Below, in pieces: positions 18,663 through 28,128 of a stretch of DNA of 64,000 nucleotides; position 1 is the first letter of the stretch; every line of letters starts with the position of its first letter. The notes under the pieces are model-generated. The model ran no database searches, was not told the origin of the DNA, and saw only the letters and a list, made by a program, of their open reading frames with translations. The stretch is from DASQHW01 sp038209365 (GTDB lineage: Bacteria > Actinomycetota > Acidimicrobiia > IMCC26256 > PALSA-610), in contig JBBQXS010000008.1 in the NCBI GenBank assembly GCA_038209365.1, forward strand, positions 50,303 through 114,302, written 5' to 3'. The translations under genes were made by a program, and so were the position numbers.

Positions 18663-19093
18663 TTCTCTCCGGAGGGGCCGGGCCGGGCCGGGCGCAGACC
18701 CGGCGCGGCAAGCGTGAGGCTCACGTACTTCGCCTCCCAGAACAGAAGACCCAGATGGGTACCGACGATGACGATGCCGAGTGTCTTCAGGTCGATCCAG
18801 CTGCGGTGCCGCAACAGCACGAGCGCGACGACGATCACTGCCAGGCGGATGATGTAGCCGCTCAACGCCGCGATTCCGATGGCCGTGGGGCCTCCGCGCG
18901 CGGCCCGGGTCATGATCGCCGCCGCCGCGAGGAAGTTCAGCAGCACGATGCCGATCGCGACCCCCGCGCTGGCCGCGCCGTCCCAGCCGCGAACCAGTCC
19001 GGCGACGAGCACGATCACCGGCGCGACGACGATGCCATGACGCACGATGTCGAGGGCGACCTCGCGCTCTACCTGTTCGGGTTGCGCGTCCAC
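18659..19093 (-). CDS. AtpI-like ATP synthase membrane protein
   Basis: A 144-residue protein with four hydrophobic segments (APVIVLVAGLVRGW, AGVAIGIVLLNFLAAAAIM, IIRLAVIVVALVLL, TLGIVIVGTHLGLLFWEAKYV). This is the arrangement of ATP synthase protein I (UncI), placed as usual just before atpB; such proteins help c-ring assembly or Mg2+ supply. The gene overlaps the upstream AtpZ-like gene by 25 bases and atpB by 4 bases. Identification rests on topology and position. Confidence 0.75.
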   Translation of the reverse strand: MDAQPEQVEREVALDIVRHGIVVAPVIVLVAGLVRGWDGAASAGVAIGIVLLNFLAAAAIMTRAARGGPTAIGIAALSGYIIRLAVIVVALVLLRHRSWIDLKTLGIVIVGTHLGLLFWEAKYVSLTLAAPGLRPARPGPSGEK

Positions 19094-19338
19094 GGCCTCC
19101 CCTTCTCGTCGCGCGCGATGTCAGCCAAATACCGGTAATACGCGCTGATGCCCTGCCCGATCACGGCGAGCAGGCCGAGCACGACGGTGAACAGTGGTCG
19201 CGTCCCGATGCTGTTGTCGAGCCAGAGGCCCACGAGGACAAAGATGACCGTGGTGCCGGCGAGCTGTACTGACAACGCCAGCGCATCCGAGAACCCCTGC
19301 CACATCTTGCGGGTCTCGTGGTGTTCCTCTGCCGGCAT
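19069..19338 (-). CDS. AtpZ/AtpI family protein
   Basis: An 89-residue protein with two hydrophobic hairpin helices, MWQGFSDALALSVQLAGTTVI-like first segment and TVVLGLLAVIGQGISAYYRY, joined by GLWLDNSIGTRP. The LD...GTRP...G pattern is the PF09527-type (AtpZ, ATPase gene 1) signature. AtpZ and AtpI form a small complex in other bacteria that supports the ATP synthase. It is the first gene of the atp block and starts about 126 bases after wecA; the operon promoter may lie in that gap. Confidence 0.8.
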   Translation of the reverse strand: MPAEEHHETRKMWQGFSDALALSVQLAGTTVIFVLVGLWLDNSIGTRPLFTVVLGLLAVIGQGISAYYRYLADIARDEKGRPWTRNPNR

Positions 19339-19464
19339 CGACCGGAAGCCCCCTCAACGGTCCCGGGCACCGTTGCCCGAACCGCTTGTGAATGATTTCC
19401 CAATGTATTGGGAGCATCAGGCACCCGTCAAACCGAGCCTCGATCCGCCGGACTACCTGCGAGG

Positions 19465-20678
19465 TCAGGCGCGTTGTCTTCGGCGCTCCTCGAGGTCCAC
19501 GACGTCTTCGTCAGGATGGGACGACGGGTGCCGGGCGCGCTCGGATCGCTCCCTGCGCAGCCGGAAGCCGGGGTGGAACCACGCGAACAACAACAGCGCC
19601 ATCGCGGCGACCACGAACGGCACGAGCGCGTTGCCCTCGTTCGTGTACGTCGGCAACAGCGCGACGCCCGACAGCAGCGCGGTCCATGCCCAGAGGATCA
19701 CCACCGTGCGGCGTGGTCCGTGACCCAGGCGCATCAGCCGGTGGTGGAGATGCCCGGCGTCGGCCTGATGCCAGTGCTGTCGATGCACGAGACGACGAAC
19801 GAACGAGAAGAGCGTGTCGATGATCGGGACGCCGAGAATCACGACGGGGATCAGGAGCGGTCCGAAGAAGAAGAACGTGTTCCCGGAGAACCCGCCTTCG
19901 GTGCGCCCCCCGATCGTGATCGTCGGTACCGCGAGCAAGATGCCGAGGAACAGCGCACCCGCATCGCCCATGATGATGCGCGACTTCCAGTTGAACGGAA
20001 GGAAACCGACGCACACACCTACCGCGATGATCGCGACAAGCGGCCCGATGTTTCCCGAGTCGAGCGCGTGCGCCACCGTCAGGCGATCCGCGAAAAGGAA
20101 CAGCGCGCCCCCGGCGATCGCGACGATGCCGGCGGCCAATCCGTCGAGGCCGTCGATCAGGTTGATGGCATTCGTCATCAACACCACCCACACGGCGGTG
20201 ACGAGCGGCGCCCAATCGGAGCCGAGGACGACCGTATCGGTATGGAACAGGTGGAACGGCATGCGGAAGAAGAACATCGTCACACCGCACAACGCGAGGA
20301 GGCTTGCTGCGAGCACCTGACCGGCGACCTTGGCCGGCGGCGACACGTCGATCAGGTCGTCGAGCGCGCCGACGACGAACATCACCCCGGCTCCCAGCAA
20401 CAGTCCGAACGGTTCGGTGTTGAGCTCGCGCCCGGCGTGGAACACATCCTTGAACTCCGACAAGCGAGACGCGACCGCCATCGCGACCAGGAAGCCGATG
20501 AACATCGCGGCCCCGCCCAGCGTCGGAACCGGTCTCGTGTGCACGTGACGGGCATCGCTCGAGGGCTGCACGACCGCCCCGCACCAGATGGCGAGCTTCC
20601 GCACCAGCGGCGTCGCGAGCAACGTCGCGCCGAGCGCGACCACAAGGACGATTGCGTACGAGGACGAGATCGGGAAGG

Positions 20679-20682
<4 letters not shown>
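19465..20682 (-). CDS. wecA: Polyprenyl-phosphate GlcNAc-1-phosphate transferase, WecA-type
   Basis: A 405-residue membrane enzyme of the MraY/WecA family, which links UDP-GlcNAc (or a similar UDP-sugar) to the lipid carrier to start arabinogalactan- or teichoic-like glycans. Motifs are GALDDLIDVSPPAK (Asp-Asp), TNAINLIDGLDGLAAG, IIMGDAGALFLG and the C-terminal HLHHRLMR, the His motif that distinguishes WecA from MraY. About 11 membrane segments precede a charged cytoplasmic tail (HPDEDVVDLEERRRQRA). The start is a GTG whose last two bases overlap the glyA stop (GTGA), so longer upstream frames are rejected. Position next to the atp genes equals rfe in mycobacteria. Confidence 0.92.
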
Positions 20683-21919
<1,237 letters not shown>

Positions 21920-21923
<4 letters not shown>

Positions 21924-22369
21924 TGCGACTCCTCAATCTCGATCGCTGCGATCTCCTGGAGGCGGCGGAGGTGGCGGCCTCCTTCGAACGGTGTGTCGAG
22001 GAAGAGCCGCACGATCTCCTCGGCCAGCTGCGGCGCCACGATACGCGCCCCGATCGACAGGACGTTGGCGTCGTTGTGCGCCCGCGACATGCGGGCGGTG
22101 TACAGGTCGTTGCACAACGCGGCGCGCGCACCGTGCACCTTGTTCGCCGAAATCTGCTCACCCTGGCCGCTGCCACCGAGCACGATGCCGCGTTCGGCGT
22201 CGCCGCGCACGACCGCGCGGGCGACGGCCGCACAGTACGGCGGGTAGTCGACCGGGTCCTCGGAGTGCGTGCCGAGGTCGTCGACATCGTGGCCCCACTC
22301 CTTCAGCAGCTGTACGAGATGCTGCTTCAGTGGGTATCCGGCGTGGTCGCCGCCGATCGCAATCCGCAC
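21920..22369 (-). CDS. rpiB: Ribose-5-phosphate isomerase B
   Basis: A 149-residue RpiB/LacAB-family isomerase (pentose phosphate pathway). It shows RIAIGGDHAGYPLKQHL, DYPPYCAAVA and GIVLGGSGQGEQISANKVHG. As in the mycobacterial enzyme, the catalytic Cys of the E. coli type (GTGIG context) is replaced by Gly, and the Glu of GEQ can take over as base. Starts the rpiB-glyA-wecA unit and is divergent from the nuclease-like pair, with 76 bases between that must hold both promoters. Confidence 0.93.
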
Positions 22370-22445
22370 TCAGGCGAGTGTACTCAGGGGTTGGCGCATC
22401 CCCGCAGTACGTTCTGCGCCAAGGTTGGCGCAGCGAGGGAGCGAC

Positions 22446-23156
22446 GTGACGGGAGCGGGAAATTCGGACGAGCTGCCCAGGGTCACACCCGCGCTGCTGC
22501 GGCGGGCCGACACGATGTGCCGCCGCCGCCTCGCCCATGAGCACGAGTCCGGTCGAAAGCTGTCGCCGCTCGGGGACGCGCCCTTCGAGGTCGGCAACCG
22601 CCTGACCGCGGATGCGATCACGTGGCACCGCGGTGCAGTCGCGCCCGAGCACGGCTTCCCTGATCCGATCGACCTCGAGCCCGAGCAGCGCGCGGTGTAT
22701 CGCGCCGCGGCAAACGCGTATCTCCGCATGTTCGGCGGGGCAGAGATCGCGGTGGATGAGCTCGGCTGGTCGACCGACGTCATCGACGTTGGCGTTCGGT
22801 TGCTCGGCCCGGTCGGCATCCCGGTGGTGCATGCCGATGGCACGCACGAGCTGCGGATCCTGCGGATCGCCGCGCGTCTCCCGTTGATCGACAGTGTCGA
22901 CATCCGCTTCGCGCTCCTGCGCGCCCACGAATGGGCCGGGGAGCGCGTCCACCTCGTCGCGGTGGACCTGCTCGAGGACCAATCCGTCGAGTACGAGCTC
23001 GACATGGGCGAGAAGCTCGACGAGGCACACCGGTGGCTCGCGTCGCGCGTCGAGGTGATCCGCGCCCGCGCGCATCCTCGCCATACCGCGGTGGGGGGCG
23101 ACTGTCGCGATTGCCCGTGCATCCCCGGTTGCCCGCAACTCACGAAGTTGTCGTGA
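22446..23156 (+). CDS. PD-(D/E)XK-like protein with C-terminal Cys cluster, probably degenerate
   Basis: A 236-residue protein that I do not know by name. It has an N-terminal CRRR (Cys25) and a C-terminal CRDCPCIPGC (Cys220, 223, 225, 229), the layout of Fe-S-containing RecB/Cas4-type nucleases. The core has DVIDVGVRLL (Asp114) and, where D-Y-K would stand, HELRILR (Glu135, Arg137), so the catalytic Lys seems lost. Start is GTG with a purine-rich GAGGGAG upstream; longer upstream frame is antisense to rpiB. It overlaps the next gene by 4 bases (GTGA), so it probably acts together with that intact homologue. Confidence 0.6.
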   Translation: MTGAGNSDELPRVTPALLRRADTMCRRRLAHEHESGRKLSPLGDAPFEVGNRLTADAITWHRGAVAPEHGFPDPIDLEPEQRAVYRAAANAYLRMFGGAEIAVDELGWSTDVIDVGVRLLGPVGIPVVHADGTHELRILRIAARLPLIDSVDIRFALLRAHEWAGERVHLVAVDLLEDQSVEYELDMGEKLDEAHRWLASRVEVIRARAHPRHTAVGGDCRDCPCIPGCPQLTKLS

Positions 23157-23932
23157 GTGCAGTGCGCCTGCCGCAGATCGTCCGGCTCACGCCGTCCAAC
23201 TATGCCGACTTCCTGTGGTGCCGCCGCCTCTACTTCACGAGCGCGTTGCTCCGTGTACCTGCCAGCGACCCGGGTCGATCGCCCGATCAGGGACACCTCG
23301 TCCACGCCGTGCTCCAGGAACTCCATACGAACGGCACCTGTCACGACGACACCCACGTGTCGAGGGTCCTGGAGGCAGCGCGGGCCGACACCGACCAGAT
23401 GCGCGCGTTCGTGGAGCGCCACGCCCGCCGGTGTCCGGCCGAGGTCGAGGCGGCCGCGCATGAGGTGGACCGCGTTCGCTTCCACAAAGAGCCCGTGCCG
23501 ATGTTCCTCGCGTCGGCCCGCATCGACGTGGTGTGGATCCACGACGGGCTCCTCGACGTGCGCGACTACAAGACCGGCGCGGTCCGGTACGAGCGCCTCG
23601 TCGACGACCCGCGGGCTCGCGTGCAGGCGTGGGTGATGGCCCGCGATGCCCGGCGGACGAACCTCAGGCTGCAGCTCCGCTACGAGCACCTGCAACCGGA
23701 GGTCGACGACGATCCGGAGCCGTGGGAGCCGGGCGACGATGATCTGGCGCAGATCGAAGAGGAATTGCGAAACGCGGTCGCCGACATGTGGCAGACCGAC
23801 GACTGGAACGGCGTGGCGGACGTCGAGGTGTGCCGCACCTGCCGCTACCGGTCGATCTGTCGCGACAGCGTGGCGCCCGGCGAACCCGTCTGGCCCGTGC
23901 TCAGCGCCGGCGACGACGAGGACGAGCGGTAA
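23153..23932 (+). CDS. RecB/Cas4-like PD-(D/E)XK nuclease with Fe-S cysteines
   Basis: A 259-residue nuclease-like protein. The PD-(D/E)XK active site is visible as Asp125 in ASARIDVVWI and Asp138-Tyr-Lys140 in LDVRDYKTG, the classic RecB motif. Cys23 (WCRRLYF) plus Cys227, Cys230 and Cys236 (CRTCRYRSIC) match the 4Fe-4S staple of Cas4/AddB nucleases. It would cut or trim single-stranded DNA. No cas genes, CRISPR repeats or helicase are nearby, so a repair or housekeeping role is more likely than immunity. The GTG start overlaps the stop of the upstream partner; an ATG 222 bases upstream is a shadow. Confidence 0.75.
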   Translation: MSAVRLPQIVRLTPSNYADFLWCRRLYFTSALLRVPASDPGRSPDQGHLVHAVLQELHTNGTCHDDTHVSRVLEAARADTDQMRAFVERHARRCPAEVEAAAHEVDRVRFHKEPVPMFLASARIDVVWIHDGLLDVRDYKTGAVRYERLVDDPRARVQAWVMARDARRTNLRLQLRYEHLQPEVDDDPEPWEPGDDDLAQIEEELRNAVADMWQTDDWNGVADVEVCRTCRYRSICRDSVAPGEPVWPVLSAGDDEDER

Positions 23933-24000
23933 CGTGCCGCGCACCCTGCGACGCAACGAAGGAGCGAGTGTCACCGTGCGGACGCGGCGAGGGGGCCATC

Positions 24001-25488
24001 TTGGTGGTTGATCCGCGGTCCCCGGTGATCGTCGGTGTCGGACAGGTGAACCAACGGGCGACGGCCGAGGAGGCGCGCCCGCCGATCGACCTGCTCGCCG
24101 AAGCCGCGCGAGCGGCGGATCGCGACAGCGGCGTCTCTCTGCTCGCGCGTACGGATGTCATCGCGGCGGTCGCAATCGGGTCGTGGCGCTACGCCGACCC
24201 CGGCGCGCTCCTCGCGCGCCTGCTGCGCATCGAGCCGCGTGCGACCGCGTTGTCCACGGTGGGCGGGAACAGCCCGCAGGTCTTGGTCGACGAGTTCGCG
24301 GCTCGGATCGCACACGGCGACTGTGACGTGGTGCTGATCGGCGGCGCGGAGTCGATGCACACGCGCTGGCGAGCCCGTCGTGAGCCGCGTGTGCATCTCG
24401 AATGGGACGGCGGCGGCGATACGCCGTGCGACTGGGTGATCGGCGACGATCGACCGGGTGCGAGTGACTACGAGATGGCGCACCTCGCGGTCGCGCCGAC
24501 GATGGTGTACCCACTGCTCGAGACAGCGCTGCGGGCAGAGCTCGGCCACGGCATCGACGAGCACCAGAAGCATGTGAGCGAGATGTGGGCGGGGTTCGCC
24601 GCGGTCGCGGCGGGTAACCCGCACGCGTGGTCCCGGGAGGAGTACTCACCGGAAGAGATCCGCACGGTCGCGCCCACGAACCGCATGGTCTGCTTTCCGT
24701 ATACGAAACGCATGTGCGCGAACATCGACGTCGACCAGGGCGCGGCGCTGATCCTGTGCTCCTACGAGGCCGCGCGCGACGCCGGCGTCTCCGCCGAGCG
24801 GATGGTCTTCCTGCACGGAGCCGCCGAGGCCCACGACCATTGGTTCGTCACCGAACGCGCATCGCTCTCGGCGTCACCCGCGATCGAGCTCACGACCCGG
24901 AGCGCGCTCGGCGCGGCCCACGTAAGCGTCGACGACATTGCGCATTTCGATCTCTACTCGTGCTTCCCTTCCGCCGTGCAGATCGCGCGTGCCGCACTCG
25001 GGGTGCATCGAGACGACGCCCGCCCGCTCACGGTCACGGGCGGTCTCGGCTTCGCGGGCGGCCCGGTCAACAACTACCCGACGCACGGCATCGCGCGCAT
25101 GGTCGAGACGCTTCGCACCGAACCGAGCGCATACGGCCTCACGACTGCGTTGGGCTGGTACGTCACCAAGCACGCAGCCGCCGTGTGGTCGGCCCGACCG
25201 CCCACCGAGCCGTTCGTCGTCGGTCGCGAACAGGAGCGAGTCGATGCACTCCCCCGCCGCGAGCCGGCCGGTCTCGTCGAGACGACCGCAACCGTCGAGG
25301 CGACATCGGTCGCGTTCGAACGCGACGGCACGCCGTCGGTCGGGATCGTGACCGCGCTGCTGGACGACGGCCGGCGAGCGATCGCGAACATGCGCGACAC
25401 CGACACCCTGCACTCACTGACCGCCGAAGCCTGGGAGGGCCGCCAGGTGAAGATCACCAACGACGGCGCGACGAACAGCGTGGAATGA
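24001..25488 (+). CDS. Thiolase-like acetyl-CoA acetyltransferase family protein
   Basis: A ~495-residue protein with the thiolase fold and an added C-terminal domain. Landmarks are SPVIVGVGQVNQR at the N terminus, VGGNSPQVLVDEFAARIAHGDCDVVLIGGAESM, ANIDVDQGAAL, the His-containing DLYSCFPSAVQ, and GGLGFAGGPVNNYPTHGIA. The Cys nucleophile position of degradative thiolases reads Gly-Gly-Asn here, so classical catalysis is uncertain, and it may be a thiolase-like or SCP-x-like enzyme of acyl-CoA metabolism. The last ~90 residues (VETTATVEATSVAFERDG) look like the OB-like domain of this subfamily. Start TTG (or GTG next codon) after GAGGGGG. Confidence 0.75.
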   Translation: MVVDPRSPVIVGVGQVNQRATAEEARPPIDLLAEAARAADRDSGVSLLARTDVIAAVAIGSWRYADPGALLARLLRIEPRATALSTVGGNSPQVLVDEFAARIAHGDCDVVLIGGAESMHTRWRARREPRVHLEWDGGGDTPCDWVIGDDRPGASDYEMAHLAVAPTMVYPLLETALRAELGHGIDEHQKHVSEMWAGFAAVAAGNPHAWSREEYSPEEIRTVAPTNRMVCFPYTKRMCANIDVDQGAALILCSYEAARDAGVSAERMVFLHGAAEAHDHWFVTERASLSASPAIELTTRSALGAAHVSVDDIAHFDLYSCFPSAVQIARAALGVHRDDARPLTVTGGLGFAGGPVNNYPTHGIARMVETLRTEPSAYGLTTALGWYVTKHAAAVWSARPPTEPFVVGREQERVDALPRREPAGLVETTATVEATSVAFERDGTPSVGIVTALLDDGRRAIANMRDTDTLHSLTAEAWEGRQVKITNDGATNSVE

Positions 25489-25489
25489 C

Positions 25490-25891
25490 ATGACCACTGC
25501 CGAACCGTCTCGCTTGCGCATGCTGGGCCGCGGCGCGACGCGGCGCTGCCCCCGCTGTGGCGCAGGCAGGCTCTTTCGTCACTGGTTCACGATGGTGGAC
25601 AACTGTCCACGCTGCGGGATGAAGTTCGAGCGCGAACCCGGGTACTGGACGGGTGCGATCGCCGTCAACACGATCGTCGTCGGCGGACTGTTCACGATCG
25701 TGCTCGTCGTCACGATGATCTTGACCGTGCCCGACATCCCGTGGGTCACGGTGTTGATGGTCGTCGTCCCATTGATGACTATCGGGCCGTTGATCGTGTA
25801 CCCGTTCTCGAAGACCCTCTGGTTGGCAGTCGACCTCGGCTTCTTGCAACGACTCGGGATCAACTGGGACGAAGGTCGATCGTCAACGTGA
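25490..25891 (+). CDS. DUF983 membrane protein
   Basis: A 133-residue protein with an N-terminal zinc ribbon of two CPRCG motifs (RRCPRCGAGRLFRHW, NCPRCGMKFE) and two hydrophobic helices (AIAVNTIVVGGLFTIVLVV, WVTVLMVVVPLMTIGPLIVY). This is the DUF983 arrangement; function unknown, often found near heme or fatty-acid genes. The start lies 1 base after the thiolase stop, so it is co-transcribed with it. Its end overlaps a convergent small gene by 32 bases. Confidence 0.85.
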   Translation: MTTAEPSRLRMLGRGATRRCPRCGAGRLFRHWFTMVDNCPRCGMKFEREPGYWTGAIAVNTIVVGGLFTIVLVVTMILTVPDIPWVTVLMVVVPLMTIGPLIVYPFSKTLWLAVDLGFLQRLGINWDEGRSST

Positions 25892-26081
25892 GTACGCCGT
25901 CGACGAACGTCCATCGCGCGTCGCCGATCAACGCGTAGTCCTGGAAGTCGAGCTCCGCCTGGTCGATGAACTGCTGCCGTTCGGGCCCGGCAACGGGCGG
26001 GAGCGGTCGCCGGCGGACCGCATCGGCGCGCTCGCGAAAGCGAGCGAGCATCCCGTCGACGTCGAGCTGGTCGTCCGCCAT
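25860..26081 (-). CDS. Small hypothetical protein (73 residues)
   Basis: A 73-residue protein starting at an ATG 11 bases after the prmC stop; the frame is open further upstream but that part is antisense to prmC. It reads VDGMLARFRERADAVRRRPLPPVAGPERQQF and then a C-terminal part rich in alternating hydrophobics, ALIGDARWTFVDGVLTLTIDL, which looks like a short beta hairpin. No family is recognised. Its compact position after prfA-prmC on the same strand suggests it is a real last gene of that transcript. Confidence 0.6.
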   Translation of the reverse strand: MADDQLDVDGMLARFRERADAVRRRPLPPVAGPERQQFIDQAELDFQDYALIGDARWTFVDGVLTLTIDLRPS

Positions 26082-26092
26082 GGAGCTCGAAC

Positions 26093-27034
26093 CTACCCCG
26101 TGCGCCCCACGAGTATCCGAGGTCGCCCGGTGAGGTCGTCGCGCACGAACACTTCGCGGTAGCCGAGCTCGAAAGCGTAGCGCTGCATGTCCTCGGACTG
26201 ATGTGGCGCGATCTCGAGCAGAATCGTGCCACACGGTGCAAGCCATTCCCTGACCTCGTCGAGCAGCGCCTCGATCGCCTCTGTGCCCTTCGGTCCCGCG
26301 ACGAGCGCCGTGCGGGGCTCGTGCAAGCGCACCTCGTCCGGTAACGAGACGACCTCGTGCTCGGCGACGTAGGGCGGGTTCGCGACGACCAGTTGCAACA
26401 TTCCTCTTAGCGCCGCCGGCAGCGCGTCGAACCACGAAGCCGCGGTCGCCACGCGCACGCGAGTCGCCGCGCATCCGGCGACGTTTGCACGTGCGACCGC
26501 GAGCGCATCCTCGCTCTTGTCGCTCGCCCACACCTCGACGTCGGGCAACTCCGCTTCGAGCGCGAGCGCGATCGCACCCGATCCGGTCCCGAGGTCGGCG
26601 AGGACATTGGTGGGTCGACTCGACGTTCCACTCTCCTTCGGCCGCTCCGCGGACAGTCCGGGATGCACGGTCCGGCGGCGCGTGCGCCGCATTCCCATGC
26701 GTTCCGCCTCCTCCAACGCGACCTCGACGACGATCTCCGTCTCCGGCCGCGGGATCAGCACCCGGCGGTCGACCATCAGGTCGAGGCCACGGAACGACCA
26801 CGCGCCGAGCACGTACTGCAGCGGCTCCCCCGTGAGCCGACGCGCGACCATCTCGTGAAGCCGCGCCTCGGCCCGTGCCGGTGCTTGCACGTCGGCGGCA
26901 TCGAGCCACTCGTCGGCGTCGTAGCCCGACGCCCGCTCGACCATGAATCGGGCCTCGACCTCGGCCGGAACGATGCCGCCCTCCGCCAACCGCGTTGCCG
27001 CGTGGGCACGCAGCTCCCGCCACGTCGCTGCCAT
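26093..27034 (-). CDS. prmC: Release factor glutamine methyltransferase PrmC
   Basis: The enzyme that N5-methylates the Gln of the GGQ motif of RF1/RF2. N-terminal helical domain (MAATWRELRAHAATRL) precedes the catalytic domain with LADLGTGSGAIALALE and the catalytic NPPY in VVANPPYVAEHEV. Between the two domains there is an Arg/Ser-rich stretch of about 27 residues (MRRTRRRTVHPGLS... to SSRPTNV) that I have not seen in standard PrmC. The start is the ATG of MAATWRE; an earlier in-frame ATG would overlap prfA. The gene follows prfA by 10 bases, the usual arrangement. Confidence 0.92.
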   Translation of the reverse strand: MAATWRELRAHAATRLAEGGIVPAEVEARFMVERASGYDADEWLDAADVQAPARAEARLHEMVARRLTGEPLQYVLGAWSFRGLDLMVDRRVLIPRPETEIVVEVALEEAERMGMRRTRRRTVHPGLSAERPKESGTSSRPTNVLADLGTGSGAIALALEAELPDVEVWASDKSEDALAVARANVAGCAATRVRVATAASWFDALPAALRGMLQLVVANPPYVAEHEVVSLPDEVRLHEPRTALVAGPKGTEAIEALLDEVREWLAPCGTILLEIAPHQSEDMQRYAFELGYREVFVRDDLTGRPRILVGRTG

Positions 27035-27044
27035 CGCGCCCGGG

Positions 27045-28097
27045 CTACTCGCCACCGAGCTGACGAGCGCGCTCGTCCGCGGCAAGCGCGTCGACGACGT
27101 CGTCGAGGTCGCCTTCGAGCACGCGGTCGAGGGAATGCTGGCTGAAGCCGATGCGGTGATCCGTCACGCGGTTGTCCTTGAAGTTGTACGTGCGGATCTT
27201 CTCCGACCGGCCGCCGCCCTTCACCTGCTCGCGCCGTGCCGCGCTCACCTCCGCCTGCTGTCGGTCTTGCTCGACCTGCAACAAGCGCGCGCGCAAGATG
27301 CGCATCGCCTTCTCACGGTTCTGGAGCTGGCTCTTCTCGTCCTGACACGTGACGACCAGTCCCGTGGGCTTGTGCGTCAGGCGCACCGCGGAGTCGGTCG
27401 TGTTCACCGACTGGCCGCCGGGTCCGGTCGCGCGATACACGTCGATCTCGAGGTCGTTCGGGTCGATCGCGACGTCCACTTCGTCGGCCTCCGGCAACAC
27501 CGCGACGGTCGCCGCGCTCGTATGCACGCGACCCTGGCTCTCGGTGGCCGGCACGCGCTGCACTCGGTGCGGTCCCCCCTCGTACTTCAGGCGGCGCCAC
27601 GCATCCTCGCCCTTCACGAGGAACGTCACATCGCGATAGCCGCCGTGCTCCGACGGCTGGCTCGAGAGCACCTCCGTGCGCAGACCGTGTCGCTCGGCGA
27701 AGCGCTGATACATGCGGTAGAGGTCGCCGGCCCACAGGTTGGCCTCCTCGCCGCCCTCCGTGCCCTGGATCTCCATGATCACGTTGCGGCCCTCGTTCGG
27801 GTCGCGGGGCACCAACAGGTCCTTGATCTCGGCTTCGAGGTCGGCGAGACGTCGTTCCTGCTGGGCGAGCTCATCTCGCATCTCGACGTCCGACTCGCCC
27901 TCTAGGAGCTCCCGGGCGGAGGCCGCGTCCTGGGACACCTTCTTCCACTCGCGGTACGCGTCGACCACGGCCTTGAGCTCCGCGGCACGGCGGCCCGCGG
28001 TGCGGGCCGCCCGCCGGTCACCGGTGGCGTAGATGCGGGGAAGGTCCGCCTCGAGCCGGTCGAACTCGGCTTCGAGGGGCTCGAGGTGCTCGAACAT
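27045..28097 (-). CDS. prfA: Peptide chain release factor 1
   Basis: A 350-residue class I release factor. The peptidyl-hydrolysis motif GGQ is in GPGGQSVNTTDSAVRLTH, and the codon-recognition motif reads PATESQGRVHTS (PAT type), which identifies RF1 (UAA/UAG). The N-terminal coiled-coil domain begins MFEHLEPLEAEFDRLEADL. Full length, no frameshift. Downstream of a luciferase-like gene and directly upstream of prmC, which methylates its GGQ Gln. Confidence 0.98.
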   Translation of the reverse strand: MFEHLEPLEAEFDRLEADLPRIYATGDRRAARTAGRRAAELKAVVDAYREWKKVSQDAASARELLEGESDVEMRDELAQQERRLADLEAEIKDLLVPRDPNEGRNVIMEIQGTEGGEEANLWAGDLYRMYQRFAERHGLRTEVLSSQPSEHGGYRDVTFLVKGEDAWRRLKYEGGPHRVQRVPATESQGRVHTSAATVAVLPEADEVDVAIDPNDLEIDVYRATGPGGQSVNTTDSAVRLTHKPTGLVVTCQDEKSQLQNREKAMRILRARLLQVEQDRQQAEVSAARREQVKGGGRSEKIRTYNFKDNRVTDHRIGFSQHSLDRVLEGDLDDVVDALAADERARQLGGE

Positions 28098-28128
28098 CGA
28101 GATGCGAGGGTACCGGCCCTCGGCGCAG

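Noticed and set aside
17611..18711. 366-residue frame containing atpE
   Set aside because: Upstream part lies out of frame over atpB and is Arg/His-rich; true subunit c starts at a GTG with a ribosome site.
19339..19464. Terminator or riboswitch between wecA and the atp genes
   Set aside because: No convincing hairpin or conserved RNA pattern found in the 126-base gap; probably only a promoter.
22446..23932. Cas4 as part of a CRISPR system
   Set aside because: No Cas1/Cas2, effector or repeat array in the window; the nuclease motif alone does not make it Cas4.
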